DNA of 64,000 nucleotides from Hyphomicrobiales bacterium (GCA_003577315.1 QEVK01000008.1:62001-126000), one strand, 5' to 3'; positions 34,819 through 44,805 are shown, counted from the first letter of the stretch. Notes: generated by a model not told the origin, from the sequence alone. Translations and numbers: made by a program.

Positions 34819-35238
34819 CTAGCGCTTGCGGCCCAGCCCCGTCTTCTTGGCGAGCTCCGAGCGCGCGGCCGCGTAGCTCGGCGCGACCATCGGATAGTTG
34901 GGCTCAAGGCCCCACTTCTCGCGATACTGCTCGGGCGTCAGACCGTAATGGGTCATGAGATGCCGCTTCAGCGACTTGAACTTCTTCCCGTCCTCGAGGC
35001 AGACGATGTAGTCGTCGAAGACCGAGCGCTTCGGGTTGACGGCCGGCTTCTGCTTCTCCACCGGCGCCTGCTCGGGCACGCTGCCGACACGACCGAGCGC
35101 GGCATGAACTTCCGCGATCAGATTGGGAAGTTCCGCTGCGGGAACCGGGTTGTTGCTGACATACGCCGAGACGAGATCGGCAGTCAGTTCGAGAAGAATG
35201 TCCTGATTCGCGGTCTGTGGTTCTGAATTATCCATCAT
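34819..35238 (-). CDS. mucR: Ros/MucR family zinc-finger transcriptional regulator
   Basis: A 139-residue protein of the MucR family. The N-terminal [26 protein letters not shown] is the oligomerisation region. The prokaryotic zinc-finger region reads [18 protein letters not shown], followed by [14 protein letters not shown]. MucR proteins are H-NS-like repressors that bind AT-rich DNA and control exopolysaccharide and cell-cycle genes. The second zinc-binding cysteine is Asp here (CLED), as described for some Mesorhizobium Ros homologues. ATG codons at 35238 and 35235 are both possible. Upstream DNA is AT-rich, in line with autoregulation. Confidence 0.92.
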   Translation of the reverse strand: MMDNSEPQTANQDILLELTADLVSAYVSNNPVPAAELPNLIAEVHAALGRVGSVPEQAPVEKQKPAVNPKRSVFDDYIVCLEDGKKFKSLKRHLMTHYGLTPEQYREKWGLEPNYPMVAPSYAAARSELAKKTGLGRKR

Positions 35239-35460
35239 ATGGCCCCAAAAATGAGTATCTGGAATGCGCGGGGCACCTTCTGACCCGGCAAACAGCACGT
35301 CGACGCTTGTTGGGCACGTCTTCGATTCGCGCCATCGGGGCATAAATGAGCCTGTCCGCGCAACAAGTCAATTCAACATTCAAAAAAAACACGAAATGGA
35401 AGCCTGCGGATCAGTATAGTCTACGCTCTTCTTGGAGATATGCCGGTCGGATTTCGATAC

Positions 35461-35475
35461 ACAATTACAAATTGT
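35461..35475. promoter_or_regulatory. AT-rich palindrome in the mucR/oligopeptidase divergent region
   Basis: ACAATT-ACA-AATTGT is a perfect 6-bp inverted repeat with a 3-bp centre, in a low-GC patch 220 bp upstream of mucR and 190 bp upstream of the oligopeptidase. The 428-bp gap it lies in contains no gene that I can support. An operator role is possible but untested. Confidence 0.3.
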
Positions 35476-35666
35476 TATCTCATCATGTACAATCAGGAAT
35501 TTCATACCCGGCCGCCGCCCACGTTCCCCGCCGCCACGATGCCCCGGCCCGCCTCCGTTCGTGCATCCCGCCCTTGTGCGACCGTGGCCCGGGCCGCTAA
35601 TGCGGGGCGGCATCGGCAATGCCGACCGGCTATGACGGCCTCACATCCTCAAGGAGCCTGCCTTTC

Positions 35667-37766
35667 ATGTCCCGCGCCGCACCGTTTCCCGCCATACCCG
35701 CACCGCAGACCGCGCGACGCCCGGTCGCCGACAGCCGCCACGGCATCGAGCGCACCGACGACTACGCCTGGCTCAGGGCCGGGAACTGGCAGCAGGTGTT
35801 CCGCGACCCCTCCGCGCTCGACCCGGTCATCCGCACGCATCTGGAGGCCGAGAACGCCTATCAGGCCGGGCTGATGGCAGACACGGCCACGCTGCGCGAG
35901 GCGCTGTTCCAGGAGATGAAGGGCCGCATCAAGGAGGACGATTCGAGCGTGCCGATGAAGGACGGCGCCTTCGCCTACGGCACCTCCTACCGCGTCGGCG
36001 GTCAGCATCCGCGATTCTTCCGCACCCCGCGCGACGGCGGCGAGGAGACGATCCTGCTCGACGGCGACGCCGAGGCGCAGGGCAAGGCCTATTTCCGCCT
36101 CGGCGGCGCCGACCATTCGTCCGACCACCGGCTGCTCCTGTGGAGCTGCGACGACAAGGGCTCGGAATATTTCACGCTCAGGGTGCGCGATCTCGACACC
36201 GGGGCGGACCTTGCCGACACGGTGGCCGACACCGGCGGCTCGGGCGAGTGGGACGCCGCCAGTCGCGGCTTCTTCTACACCCGCCTCGACGACAACCACC
36301 GCCCCTCGCGCATCTTCCACCACCGGCTCGGCGACGACCCCGCCTCCGACCGCCTGGTCTACGAGGAGGCCGATCCCGGCTTCTTCATGGATGTCGCCGG
36401 CACGCGCCTCAACGACTGGATCATGATCGGCATCAACGACCACGAGACCAGCGAATACCGCCTCATCCCGGCCGGCGATCCCGGCGCGCAGCCGCTCCTC
36501 GTCAAGCCGCGCGAGGCGGGCGTGCAGTACGACCTCGAGGCCGGCGGCGACGTCTTCTTCATCCTGACCAATTTCGGCGGCGCCCGGGACTTCCGCGTCA
36601 TGGCCGCGCCGGCCTCCGACCCGCGCGAGGAGAACTGGGTCGAGCTGGTGCCGCACGAGCCCGGCCGGCTGATCCTGTCGATCCTCGCCTTCCGCGACCA
36701 TCTGGTGCGGCTGGAGCGCAAGGACGGCCTGCCGCGCATCGTGGTGCGCGAGCGCGCCGGCGGCGCCGAGCACGTCATCGCCTTCGACGAGGAGGCGTAT
36801 TCGCTCGGCCTTGCCGGCTCCTACGAGTACGACACCGCGGTGATCCGCTTCTCCTATTCGTCGATGACCACGCCGACGCAGGTCTACGACTACGACATGA
36901 GGACGCGCGAGCGCGTGCTTCTGAAGACGCAGGAGGTTCCCTCCGGCCACGACCCGGATGCCTATGTCACGCGCCGGCTGATGGCGAAGGCCGACGACGG
37001 CGAGCTGGTGCCCGTCTCGGTGCTCTACCGCAAGGACACGGCCCTCGACGGCTCGGCTCCCTGCCTGCTCTACGGCTACGGCGCCTACGGCATCGCCATC
37101 CCCGCCTCGTTCAACACCAACTGCCTGTCGCTGGTCGACCGCGGCTTCGTCTACGCCATCGCCCATATCCGCGGCGGCAAGGACAAGGGCTATGCCTGGT
37201 ACGAGGACGGCAAGCGCGAGAAGAAGACGAACACCTTCACCGACTTCATCGCCGCCGCCCGCCATCTCGTGGCGCAGGGCTTCACCGGCCACGACCGCAT
37301 CGTGGCCCATGGCGGCTCGGCCGGCGGCATGCTGATGGGCGCGGTCGCCAACATGGCCCCGGCCGACTTCGCCGGCATCATCGCCGAGGTGCCGTTCGTC
37401 GACGTGCTGAACACGATGCTCGACGCCACCTTGCCGCTGACCCCGCCGGAATGGCCGGAATGGGGCAACCCGATCGAGCGGGAGGCCGACTACCGCACCA
37501 TCGCCGCCTATTCGCCCTACGACAACGTCACGGCCCAGGCCTATCCGCCGATCCTCGCGCTCGCCGGCCTGACCGACCCGCGCGTCACCTATTGGGAGCC
37601 GGCGAAATGGGTGGCGCGGCTGCGCGCGCTCAAGACCGACGACAACCCGGTGCTGCTGCGCATCAACATGGATGCCGGCCATGCCGGCGCGTCCGGCCGC
37701 TTCTCGCGGCTGGAGGAGGTCGCCCTTGCCTACGCCTTCGCGCTCAAGGTGGCGGGAAAGGCGTGA
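35667..37766 (+). CDS. ptrB: S9 family oligopeptidase (oligopeptidase B type)
   Basis: A 699-residue cytoplasmic serine peptidase: a seven-bladed beta-propeller (about residues 70-410) regulates access to an alpha/beta-hydrolase domain. The catalytic serine is in HGGSAGGMLMG, the aspartate in LTDPRVTYWEP and the histidine in MDAGHAGASGR. The GGKDKGYAWYEDGK and PILALAGLTDPRV blocks fit oligopeptidase B, which cleaves short peptides after basic residues. ATG at 35667 with AAGGAG ten bases upstream was chosen over the ATG at 35619. The length is normal. Confidence 0.92.
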   Translation: MSRAAPFPAIPAPQTARRPVADSRHGIERTDDYAWLRAGNWQQVFRDPSALDPVIRTHLEAENAYQAGLMADTATLREALFQEMKGRIKEDDSSVPMKDGAFAYGTSYRVGGQHPRFFRTPRDGGEETILLDGDAEAQGKAYFRLGGADHSSDHRLLLWSCDDKGSEYFTLRVRDLDTGADLADTVADTGGSGEWDAASRGFFYTRLDDNHRPSRIFHHRLGDDPASDRLVYEEADPGFFMDVAGTRLNDWIMIGINDHETSEYRLIPAGDPGAQPLLVKPREAGVQYDLEAGGDVFFILTNFGGARDFRVMAAPASDPREENWVELVPHEPGRLILSILAFRDHLVRLERKDGLPRIVVRERAGGAEHVIAFDEEAYSLGLAGSYEYDTAVIRFSYSSMTTPTQVYDYDMRTRERVLLKTQEVPSGHDPDAYVTRRLMAKADDGELVPVSVLYRKDTALDGSAPCLLYGYGAYGIAIPASFNTNCLSLVDRGFVYAIAHIRGGKDKGYAWYEDGKREKKTNTFTDFIAAARHLVAQGFTGHDRIVAHGGSAGGMLMGAVANMAPADFAGIIAEVPFVDVLNTMLDATLPLTPPEWPEWGNPIEREADYRTIAAYSPYDNVTAQAYPPILALAGLTDPRVTYWEPAKWVARLRALKTDDNPVLLRINMDAGHAGASGRFSRLEEVALAYAFALKVAGKA

Positions 37767-37776
37767 GCCGGCCGGC

Positions 37777-38718
37777 TCAGTAGCCGTTCGGGTGCGGGGG
37801 GATGGCCTTGAGATAGGCGGCGATGGCCTCGCGGTCCGCCGCCGGAAGCTCCGCCATGTTGCGGACCACCGCCGCCATCGCGCCGCCGACGGAATCGAAA
37901 TCGGGCGTGAAGCCGGTTTCGAGCAGGGTGGCGATGTCGCCCTCGCTCCAGTCGCCGATGCCGCCCTCGCCGGCGGTCAGGTTGGCCACCGTGCCCTGCC
38001 TGTCCGTGCCCTGGCCCTCCATGGCCACGGCGCCCGCCAGCCACCGGCTCCTGTCGAGCCCGCCGAGCATGTCGCGCGGCGTGTGGCATTCGCCGCAATG
38101 GCCCGGCCCCTCGACCAGATACTGCCCGCGCGCCACCTGCTGCGACGGGTTGTCCAGCGCCACGACCGGGGCCGGATCGAGATAGACGAGCTTCCACAGG
38201 CCGAGCCCGCGCCGGATGTTGAAGGGAAAGCCGAGCTCGTGCCACCCCGCGTCGCCATCCACCGCCGGCAGCGTCTTCATGAAGGCGTAAAGGTCGGCCA
38301 CGTCCTCGACGCGCATGCGCGCATAGGAGGTGTAGGGGAAGGCCGGGTAGTAGTGGCGCCCGTCGGGCGAGACGCCGCGCATCATCGCATCGGCGAGGTC
38401 GCGCGCGCTCCACGCGCCGATGCCGGCGGCCGGATGCTGCGAGATGTTGGGCGCGACGAAGGTGCCGAACGGCGTCTGGAAGCGCTGCCCGCCGGAAAGC
38501 ACCAGCCGCGCCTCGCCGGTCGCGCCCGGCGGGGCGTGGCAGGCCGCGCAGCCCGCGGCCCAGAACACCTCCTCGCCGCGCGCCGCGTCGCCCGGCACAT
38601 CGAGCGCGGCGACCGCGCCGGCGTCGAGCCGTCGCGGCTCGGTCAGCAGCCAGAAGGCCGCCGCGCCCGCAAGCGCCAGCGCGGCGATCCCCGTCGCGAT
38701 CGCGCGAGCGCGCGCCAT
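37777..38718 (-). CDS. Dihaem cytochrome c
   Basis: A 313-residue protein with an N-terminal signal anchor (IATGIAALALAGAAAFWLL) and two haem c sites: CAACH at about residues 57-61 and CGECH at about 208-212. The layout matches the membrane-anchored dihaem cytochromes c that pass electrons from periplasmic dehydrogenases or serve small electron-transfer chains. It lies 21 bp downstream of a cytochrome c' gene, with which it is probably co-transcribed. Its partner dehydrogenase is not in the window. Confidence 0.9.
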   Translation of the reverse strand: MARARAIATGIAALALAGAAAFWLLTEPRRLDAGAVAALDVPGDAARGEEVFWAAGCAACHAPPGATGEARLVLSGGQRFQTPFGTFVAPNISQHPAAGIGAWSARDLADAMMRGVSPDGRHYYPAFPYTSYARMRVEDVADLYAFMKTLPAVDGDAGWHELGFPFNIRRGLGLWKLVYLDPAPVVALDNPSQQVARGQYLVEGPGHCGECHTPRDMLGGLDRSRWLAGAVAMEGQGTDRQGTVANLTAGEGGIGDWSEGDIATLLETGFTPDFDSVGGAMAAVVRNMAELPAADREAIAAYLKAIPPHPNGY

Positions 38719-38739
38719 CGGCTCCGGCGTCCCCCGGCT

Positions 38740-39183
38740 CTACGGACGGCGATAGGTTTCGTGGCAGGAGCCGCAGGAGGCGGCAACCGGGCCGAACGCG
38801 GCCTGGAACGCGGCAAGGTCCTGCGGCGCGGCGGAGGCTGCGGCCGCGGTCGCCTCGGCCAGCTTCCCGTTCGCGGCCTTGAAGGCGTCGAAATCGGCCC
38901 AGATCGCCGGCAGCGCCTTGGTGTCGCCGCTGTCGCTGCCTTGCGGCCAAAGCGCGTCCACCTCGGCCACCGCGCGCCTGGCGTTGGCGTCCAGCGTCGC
39001 CAGCCCCTCGTTCACGGCCGCGGCGTCGAACGGTGCCTTGCCCTGCGCGATGGGTCCAAGGATGCGCATCACGCTGCCGCGCTCCTTCATCAGTTCCTTG
39101 CGGTCGTCGAGGGCGTCGGCTGCCGCGCCGGCGACCGTGAACGACAGGGCGGCGGCAGCGGCGGCGAAGGCGAACGGTTTCAT
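38740..39183 (-). CDS. Cytochrome c' family protein
   Basis: A 147-residue protein with a signal peptide (MKPFAFAAAAAALSFTVAGAAA) and a four-helix domain ending in the haem site CGSCHETYR, the C-terminal CxxCH that characterises cytochrome c'. These proteins bind NO and may protect against nitrosative stress or transfer electrons. It is upstream of the dihaem cytochrome c gene on the same strand. ATG at 39183 was chosen because it starts the signal peptide. Confidence 0.9.
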   Translation of the reverse strand: MKPFAFAAAAAALSFTVAGAAADALDDRKELMKERGSVMRILGPIAQGKAPFDAAAVNEGLATLDANARRAVAEVDALWPQGSDSGDTKALPAIWADFDAFKAANGKLAEATAAAASAAPQDLAAFQAAFGPVAASCGSCHETYRRP

Positions 39184-39343
39184 GGGGCACTCCGTTGGTT
39201 GGCGGCGGCTGACTCGGATCATGCGGATGCGATCATGTCGCATTCGCCGCGCAGCGAAAGTCAAATCGCCCGAACCTCCGTCACGCTTGCGTGATTGCAG
39301 GCTCCGCCGCGCCGCCCGCCCCCCTTTCCCGCGCCCCCAAGGA

Positions 39344-39369
39344 AAAAGCCCCGGCGAACCGGGGCTTTT
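39344..39369. terminator. Intrinsic terminator downstream of sodB
   Basis: An 11-bp perfect stem AAAAGCCCCGG/CCGGGGCTTTT with a CGAA loop. Read on the minus strand it ends in TTTTT and lies 23 bp beyond the sodB stop, so it terminates sodB. Confidence 0.85.
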
Positions 39370-39392
39370 CGATGTCCGCCTGGAATGGCCGG

Positions 39393-39995
39393 CTACTTCG
39401 TCGCCGCCTCGTAGCGCTCGAGCACGTAGTCCCAGTTGATGAGGCTGTCCACGAACGCCTCCAGGTACTTCGGCCGCGCGTTGCGGTAGTCGATGTAGTA
39501 GGAATGCTCCCACACGTCGACGCCGAGGATCGGATCGCCGCCGTGGACCAGCGGGTTCTCGCCGTTCGGCGTCTTGGAGATCTCCAGCTTGCCGTCCTTG
39601 ACCGCGACCCACGCCCAGCCCGAGCCGAACTGCGTCGTGCCGGCGTTGATGAAGTCGGCGCGGAACTTGTCGTAGCCGCCGAGGTCGGAATCGATCGCCT
39701 TCTGCAGGCTGGCCGGCAGGCTCTTGCCGCCGCCGCCCTTCTCCATCCACTTCCAGAAATGGATGTGGTTGTAATGCTGGGCGGCGTTGTTGAAGAGGCC
39801 CGCATTCTTGCCGAACGACGCCTTGACCACCTCCTCGACCGACTTGCCCTCCATGCCCGCCTCGGCGGCGAGCTTGTTGCCGTTGTCGACATAGGCCTTG
39901 TGGTGCTTGTCGTGATGGTATTCGAGCGTCTCCTTCGACATGAAGGGCTGGAGCGCCTCGTAATCGTAGGGCAGTTCGGGAAGTTCAAAAGCCAT
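39393..39995 (-). CDS. sodB: Iron/manganese superoxide dismutase
   Basis: A 200-residue cytosolic superoxide dismutase converting superoxide to hydrogen peroxide and oxygen. The metal ligands are His27 (LEYHHDKHH), a histidine in AQHYNHIHFW, and Asp and His in GVDVWEHSYYIDY. The FELPELPYDYEAL start and the AQHYNH block favour the iron type. It stands alone with its own terminator. The metal used cannot be settled from sequence alone. Confidence 0.95.
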   Translation of the reverse strand: MAFELPELPYDYEALQPFMSKETLEYHHDKHHKAYVDNGNKLAAEAGMEGKSVEEVVKASFGKNAGLFNNAAQHYNHIHFWKWMEKGGGGKSLPASLQKAIDSDLGGYDKFRADFINAGTTQFGSGWAWVAVKDGKLEISKTPNGENPLVHGGDPILGVDVWEHSYYIDYRNARPKYLEAFVDSLINWDYVLERYEAATK

Positions 39996-40125
39996 GGAAA
40001 AATCTCCCTCTCATGAGATCGATGGTGGGGGGCGGGAAGTAACTTCTAGATAGGATCGCCGGGTGCGGGAACAACCGTGCCCGGGACGATATTCACCGGA
40101 ATCTCCTGTCGCGCACGGCCGCCGC

Positions 40126-41004
40126 CTATCGCGCGGATGTCGAATGCGCCCACTCCCAATAAAGTTCCCGCGCCTTCTTGGCCACCGGGCCGGGTTGCAG
40201 GTCGCGGGTCTCGATGCGGGTGACGGGCACGACCTTGGAATGGTTGCCGGTGGAGAAGATCTCGTCGGCCTCCATGAAGTCGGCGACGCCCAGCGCCTTC
40301 TCGCTGAGCCGGTAGCCGGCGGCCGACAGCAGCGAGATCGTGCGCGAGCGCGTGATGCCGGCCAGGAAGGAGCCGTTGGCGACCGGCGTGAACACGTGGC
40401 CGTCCTTGACCATGAACACGTTGGACGAGGCGGTCTCGGCGACGTTGCCCAGCATGTCGAGCACCAGCGCGTTGTCGTAGCCGCGCGCCTTGGCGTCCAT
40501 GATGGCGCGGCCGTTGTTGGGATACAGGCACCCGGCCTTGGCGTTGGTCGGCATGGTCTCGATCGTCGGGCGGCGGAAGCGCGACACGGTGACCGAGAAG
40601 CCGGAGGGCGGCAGCATCGGCGCCTCGTAGAGGCACAGGCAGAAGCGCGTCGAGTCCGGGTCCGGCGGCACGCCCATATAGCCGCCGTCCTCGGCCCAGT
40701 ACATCGGCCGGATGTAGACGGCGGTGTCGCTGCCGAACCGGCGCAGCCCCTCCCACGTCAGCGCGGCGATCTCGTCGGCGTCCATCGTCGGCTTGAGGCC
40801 GAGCGCGCGCGCCGAGGCGTTGACGCGGGCGCAGTGCAGGTCGAGGTCGGGCGCCACGCCCTCGAACCAGCGCGCGCCGTCGAACACGCTGGAGCCCAGC
40901 CACATCACATGGCTGCGCGGACCGACGATCGCCACGTTGCCCTCGTGCCAGTCGCCGTCGACGAATGTCCATGTTGCGCTCGGGGCTGGGGTGGTCCGAC
41001 TCAT
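40126..41004 (-). CDS. ilvE: Branched-chain amino-acid aminotransferase-like class IV PLP enzyme
   Basis: A 292-residue fold-type IV PLP enzyme. The PLP lysine lies in PTNAKAGCLYPNN, and the cofactor and carboxylate-binding residues are in YIRPMYWAED, LDMLGNVAETASSNVFMV and VTRIETRDLQPG. This family catalyses transfer of amino groups between branched-chain amino acids and 2-oxoglutarate. The rhizobial branch represented here is usually annotated as IlvE, although substrate range is not proven and D-amino acid or aminodeoxychorismate activities occur in the same fold. Confidence 0.87.
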   Translation of the reverse strand: MSRTTPAPSATWTFVDGDWHEGNVAIVGPRSHVMWLGSSVFDGARWFEGVAPDLDLHCARVNASARALGLKPTMDADEIAALTWEGLRRFGSDTAVYIRPMYWAEDGGYMGVPPDPDSTRFCLCLYEAPMLPPSGFSVTVSRFRRPTIETMPTNAKAGCLYPNNGRAIMDAKARGYDNALVLDMLGNVAETASSNVFMVKDGHVFTPVANGSFLAGITRSRTISLLSAAGYRLSEKALGVADFMEADEIFSTGNHSKVVPVTRIETRDLQPGPVAKKARELYWEWAHSTSAR

Positions 41005-41168
41005 CTCGGCAAATCCTCATCTTCGTTCGACGCGCCATCGAACGCCGCTTGCCCGCCGGCGTCAACCGGCAGCGGCCGGGTTCGTTCGGTCCAGCGGGCC
41101 CGCGAAAACCCGGCTTGACCCCGGTCCGGGATTGGAGTTCAAGTCGTGCGCGAAAGGCCCCGCTTCCC

Positions 41169-41831
41169 ATGACGCATTCGGCTTACGTCTTCGATGCTTA
41201 CGGCACGTTGTTCGACGTGCATGCGGCCGTGCGCCGCCACGCCGGCAAGATCGGGCCCGACGGCCAGCTCCTGTCCGAGATCTGGCGCGCCAAGCAGCTC
41301 GAATATTCCTGGGTGCGTACGCTGATGGGCAGCTACCGCGACTTCTGGGAACTGACCGAGCAGGCGCTCGACTTCGCCTTCAGGAAGGTGCCCTCGGCCG
41401 ATCCGTCGCTGCGCCAGGATCTGCTCGACGCCTATTGGCGGCTCGACTGCTACCCCGAGGTTCCGGCGGTGCTGAAGGCGCTCAAGGCGTCGGGCGCGCG
41501 CATCGCCATCCTGTCCAACGGCTCGCCTTCCATGCTCGAATCGGCGGTGCGCTCGGCCGCGCTCGACCTCGTCGTCGACGAGGTGTTCTCCGTCGACGCG
41601 GTGCGCCGCTTCAAGACCGACCCGCAGGTCTACGACCTCGTCACCACCGCCTGGCGGCTCTATCCCGACGCGATTTCGTTCCAGTCGTCCAATCGCTGGG
41701 ACGTCGCGGGCGCGCAGAAATTCGGCTTCCGCACCGTGTGGATCAACCGCCACGGCCAGCCGGACGAGTATCTCGACCACGAGCCCGCCCTCATCCTGCC
41801 GTCGCTGGAGGGCCTGTCGGGCGCCGCATGA
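41169..41831 (+). CDS. (S)-2-haloacid dehalogenase (type II)
   Basis: A 220-residue HAD-superfamily hydrolase. The nucleophile is Asp9 in YVFDAYGTLFDV; ILSNGSP holds the phosphate/halide-site serine; a lysine lies in RRFKTDPQVY; and FQSSNRWDVAGA is the SSNxWD signature specific to L-2-haloacid dehalogenases rather than phosphatases. The enzyme displaces halide from short 2-haloacids. ATG at 41169 is preferred to an upstream frame. It is divergent from the aminotransferase gene. Confidence 0.92.
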   Translation: MTHSAYVFDAYGTLFDVHAAVRRHAGKIGPDGQLLSEIWRAKQLEYSWVRTLMGSYRDFWELTEQALDFAFRKVPSADPSLRQDLLDAYWRLDCYPEVPAVLKALKASGARIAILSNGSPSMLESAVRSAALDLVVDEVFSVDAVRRFKTDPQVYDLVTTAWRLYPDAISFQSSNRWDVAGAQKFGFRTVWINRHGQPDEYLDHEPALILPSLEGLSGAA

Positions 41832-42016
41832 GCGCCCTGCTGTTGCCGCGGGGCAACAGGACGGGCTCGCCCCGGCGTTTGCCATTTGTTATCCATGTTG
41901 CGAACAAACTGCGCGACAGCTTCGCCACCCGGTCGGGCCGGAGCTGCCATTCCGGTAAACCCTTCCGACGCCCGACCGTTCCCGAACACCAGCCCCAAGC
42001 CTCCGATGGAGCCGAC

Positions 42017-42766
42017 GTGACCGCCGCCCTGACCAGAACCTCGATCTCCCGACGCTCGCTGCTTGCCGCCGCGTCGGTTTCCGTCGCCTCCGCCGCGCTT
42101 GCCGGCTGCACCACCACCGGAGGCGGCGGCAGGCCCGGCCGCCCGCCGGCCGAGCCGCCCGCGCCCAGCCTCGGCTCGCCGGCCTCGATGTATGCCGCGG
42201 TGGTCGACGGCGGCCATTCCATCCCGGCCGTCCCCTTCGAGAAGATCGACAAGCGCTATCACCGCCAGGTCGTGCCCGACCCGACCGGCGAGGCGCCCGG
42301 CACCGTGGTCGTCGATACCGGCAACCACTTCCTCTACGTGGTGCAGCGATTCGGCCGCGCCGTCCGTTACGGCGTCGGCCTCGGCCGCCAGGGCTTCGAG
42401 TGGTCGGGCCAGGGCGTGATCGAGTGGAAGCAGCCCTGGCCGCGCTGGCACCCGCCGGCGGAGATGATCGAGCGCCAGCCCGAGCTGAAGAAATACGCCA
42501 CCGAATACGACCCCAAGACCAAGGAATGGAAGGGCGGCATGGCGCCCGGCGTCAACAACCCGCTCGGCGCGCGCGCCCTCTACATCTACCAGAACGGCAA
42601 GGACACGCTCTACCGCCTGCACGGCTCGCCGGAATGGTGGTCGATCGGCAAGTCCGTCTCGTCGGGCTGCGTGCGCCTCATCAACCAGGACGTGATCGAC
42701 CTGTTCGACCGCGTGGCGGAAAAGTCGCCGATCGTCGTCACCTCGGGGCTGCGCGTCACCGCCTGA
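42017..42766 (+). CDS. L,D-transpeptidase (YkuD family), exported lipoprotein
   Basis: A 249-residue protein beginning with GTG. A Tat-like twin-arginine start (SISRRSLLAAASVSVASAALAGC) contains a lipobox LAGC, so it may be a lipoprotein. The YkuD catalytic domain follows: HGSPEWWSIGKSVSSGCVRL carries the active-site histidine, SGC cysteine and arginine. It forms 3-3 peptidoglycan cross-links or attaches proteins to peptidoglycan in the periplasm. The first ATG in frame is far upstream; the GTG gives the export signal. Confidence 0.92.
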   Translation: MTAALTRTSISRRSLLAAASVSVASAALAGCTTTGGGGRPGRPPAEPPAPSLGSPASMYAAVVDGGHSIPAVPFEKIDKRYHRQVVPDPTGEAPGTVVVDTGNHFLYVVQRFGRAVRYGVGLGRQGFEWSGQGVIEWKQPWPRWHPPAEMIERQPELKKYATEYDPKTKEWKGGMAPGVNNPLGARALYIYQNGKDTLYRLHGSPEWWSIGKSVSSGCVRLINQDVIDLFDRVAEKSPIVVTSGLRVTA

Positions 42767-42881
42767 GCCGCAGCGGCCGGGTCGCCGCCTCGCAATCGAC
42801 GGCATCTCTCCGGCGAACAGCCGCGGACTGCGTCCTTGCGGGCCGTCTTTCCTGTGCTTCCCGGCCGGGTGCGGACCTCAT

Positions 42882-43070
42882 CTAGCGCAGGAGCTTCAGC
42901 GACCCGGTGAGCGACCTGATCCACTTCGCCGGGCCGGCGAGGCCGAGGCCGTCGACGGCTTCCTCCGCCAGATCGCGACCGGGAAGGCCGGCTTCGTAGT
43001 CGGCATAGCGGTGCAGCGCGCGGGCGAAGGCCGGAAACGGCACCACGGCCGCGTCGCCCTGCCGCAGCAC
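42882..43070 (-). CDS. Possible small hypothetical protein
   Basis: A 62-codon frame starting with GTG (LRQGDAAVVPFPAFARALHRY) and ending GSLKLLR. The reading frame stays open about 35 codons further upstream (to about 43200) with ordinary-looking sequence (VPVLQAGGETIRDLLLKAVL) but no start codon, so it may be the 3' part of a decayed gene. I do not recognise it. It lies in the 450-bp gap between the L,D-transpeptidase and the HerA-like ATPase, which otherwise shows nothing. Confidence 0.35.
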   Translation of the reverse strand: MLRQGDAAVVPFPAFARALHRYADYEAGLPGRDLAEEAVDGLGLAGPAKWIRSLTGSLKLLR

Positions 43071-43218
43071 GGCCTTGAGCAGCAGATCGCGGATCGTCTC
43101 CCCGCCGGCCTGAAGGACCGGGACCGGCCGGTTCGAGCTTATGTCGATGGATCGCCCGGCGCGGTCGGCAAGCCGGCATGCCCCGAGGCCGGCTTGCCGC
43201 CTCGCACGGCCCGGCTAT

Positions 43219-44805
43219 CTATCGCTTCCTGAGGCTGCCGAGAATGCCGCGCACCAGTTCGCGGCCGAGCGTGGAGCCGACCGTGCGCACCACGGACTTG
43301 ATGGCCGCCTCGGTCACGGTCTGGCGCTGGTAGCCGCTGCGCTGCGAGGTGCGGCGCGGGGCCTGCTGGCGACCGCCGCCGCCGTCGAAATCGGGCAGGG
43401 TCCAGCCGCCGCCCGAATCGCTCTGGCGGGGGGCGCGCCCGCGCGCCTTCTCCTCCTGCGCGCGCCTGTCTTCCTCCTCCTTGGCCCTCGCCGCCTCCTC
43501 GGCGCGCTTCTGGAGGATCTCGTAGGCGGATTCGCGGTCCATCGCCTCGTCGTACTGGCCCGCGACCGGGCTCAGCCCCATCACCTTCTTGCGCTCCTCG
43601 GGCGTGACCGGCCCCATGCGCGCCGAGGGCGGGCGGATCAGCGTGCGCTCCACCATCGAGGGAATGCCCTTCTCCTGCAGGGTCGAGACCAGCGCCTCGC
43701 CGGTGCCGAGCTGGGTGATGGCCGTGGCGCAGTCGAAATCCGGGTTCGGGCGGAAGGTGTCGGCCGCCGTCTTCACCGCCTTCTGCTCGCGCGGCGTATA
43801 GGCGCGCAGCGCGTGCTGGATGCGGTTGCCGAGCTGGGCGAGCACCGTCTCCGGCACGTCGAGCGGGTTCTGCGTCACGAAATAGACGCCCACGCCCTTG
43901 GAGCGGATCAGCCGCACCACCTGCTCCACGCGCTCGACCAGCGCCCGCGGCGCCTCGTTGAACAGAAGGTGCGCCTCGTCGAAGAAGAAGACGAGCTTGG
44001 GCTTGGCCGGATCGCCGACCTCGGGCAGCTCCTCGAACAGCTCGGAAAGCAGCCATAGAAGGAAGGTGGCGTAGAGGCGCGGGTTGCGCATCAGCCGGTC
44101 GGCGGCCAGCACGTTGATGGCGCCGCGGCCGTCGCGCGTCGTGCGCATCAGGTCGGCGATCTTCAGCGCCGGCTCGCCGAAGAAGTTGTCGCCGCCCTGC
44201 TCCTCCAGCACCAGCAACTGGCGCTGGATCGCCCCCACCGACTGGCGCGAGACGTTGCCGTAGCGCGCGCCGATCTCCTGCGCCCGCTCGGCCATGTTGG
44301 TCAGCATCGCCTGCAGGTCCTTCATGTCGAGCAGGAGCAGCCCCTCCTCGTCGGCGATGCGGAAGGCGATGTTGAGCACGCCCTCCTGCGCTTCCGACAG
44401 GTTCATCAGCCGCGACAAGAGCAGCGGCCCCATCTCGGAGACGGTGGCGCGGATCGGGTGGCCCTGCTCGCCGAACAGGTCCCAGAAGATGACCGGGAAC
44501 TCGGCGAACTCGTAGGGCTCGAGCCTGATCGCCTCGGCGCGCTTGAGGAGAAAATCCTTCGGCTCGCCCATCATCGAGATGCCGGCGAGGTCGCCCTTGA
44601 TGTCGGCGCAGAACACCGGCACGCCGGCGCTGGAGAAGCCCTCGGCGAGGATCTGGAGCGTCACCGTCTTGCCCGTGCCGGTCGCCCCGGTGACGATGCC
44701 GTGGCGGTTGGCGAACTTCAGAAGCAGCTCCTCGGCCTTCTGGTAGCTGTCGTCGGGCTTGCGGCTGGCCCCGAGGAAGATGCCGGTTTGCTGCTCATCC
44801 CACAT
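43219..44805 (-). CDS. HerA-like ATPase, DUF853 family
   Basis: A 528-residue cytoplasmic P-loop ATPase of the HerA/FtsK superfamily. The Walker A motif is [16 protein letters not shown] at about residues 36-51, Walker B is [14 protein letters not shown], and the sensor region is [24 protein letters not shown] (abbreviated). The C-terminal quarter is a charged coiled coil ([21 protein letters not shown]) and a basic tail. DUF853 proteins are widespread; a role in DNA translocation or repair is assumed by homology only. ATG at 44805 ([12 protein letters not shown]) matches the conserved N-terminus. Confidence 0.9.
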   Translation of the reverse strand: MWDEQQTGIFLGASRKPDDSYQKAEELLLKFANRHGIVTGATGTGKTVTLQILAEGFSSAGVPVFCADIKGDLAGISMMGEPKDFLLKRAEAIRLEPYEFAEFPVIFWDLFGEQGHPIRATVSEMGPLLLSRLMNLSEAQEGVLNIAFRIADEEGLLLLDMKDLQAMLTNMAERAQEIGARYGNVSRQSVGAIQRQLLVLEEQGGDNFFGEPALKIADLMRTTRDGRGAINVLAADRLMRNPRLYATFLLWLLSELFEELPEVGDPAKPKLVFFFDEAHLLFNEAPRALVERVEQVVRLIRSKGVGVYFVTQNPLDVPETVLAQLGNRIQHALRAYTPREQKAVKTAADTFRPNPDFDCATAITQLGTGEALVSTLQEKGIPSMVERTLIRPPSARMGPVTPEERKKVMGLSPVAGQYDEAMDRESAYEILQKRAEEAARAKEEEDRRAQEEKARGRAPRQSDSGGGWTLPDFDGGGGRQQAPRRTSQRSGYQRQTVTEAAIKSVVRTVGSTLGRELVRGILGSLRKR

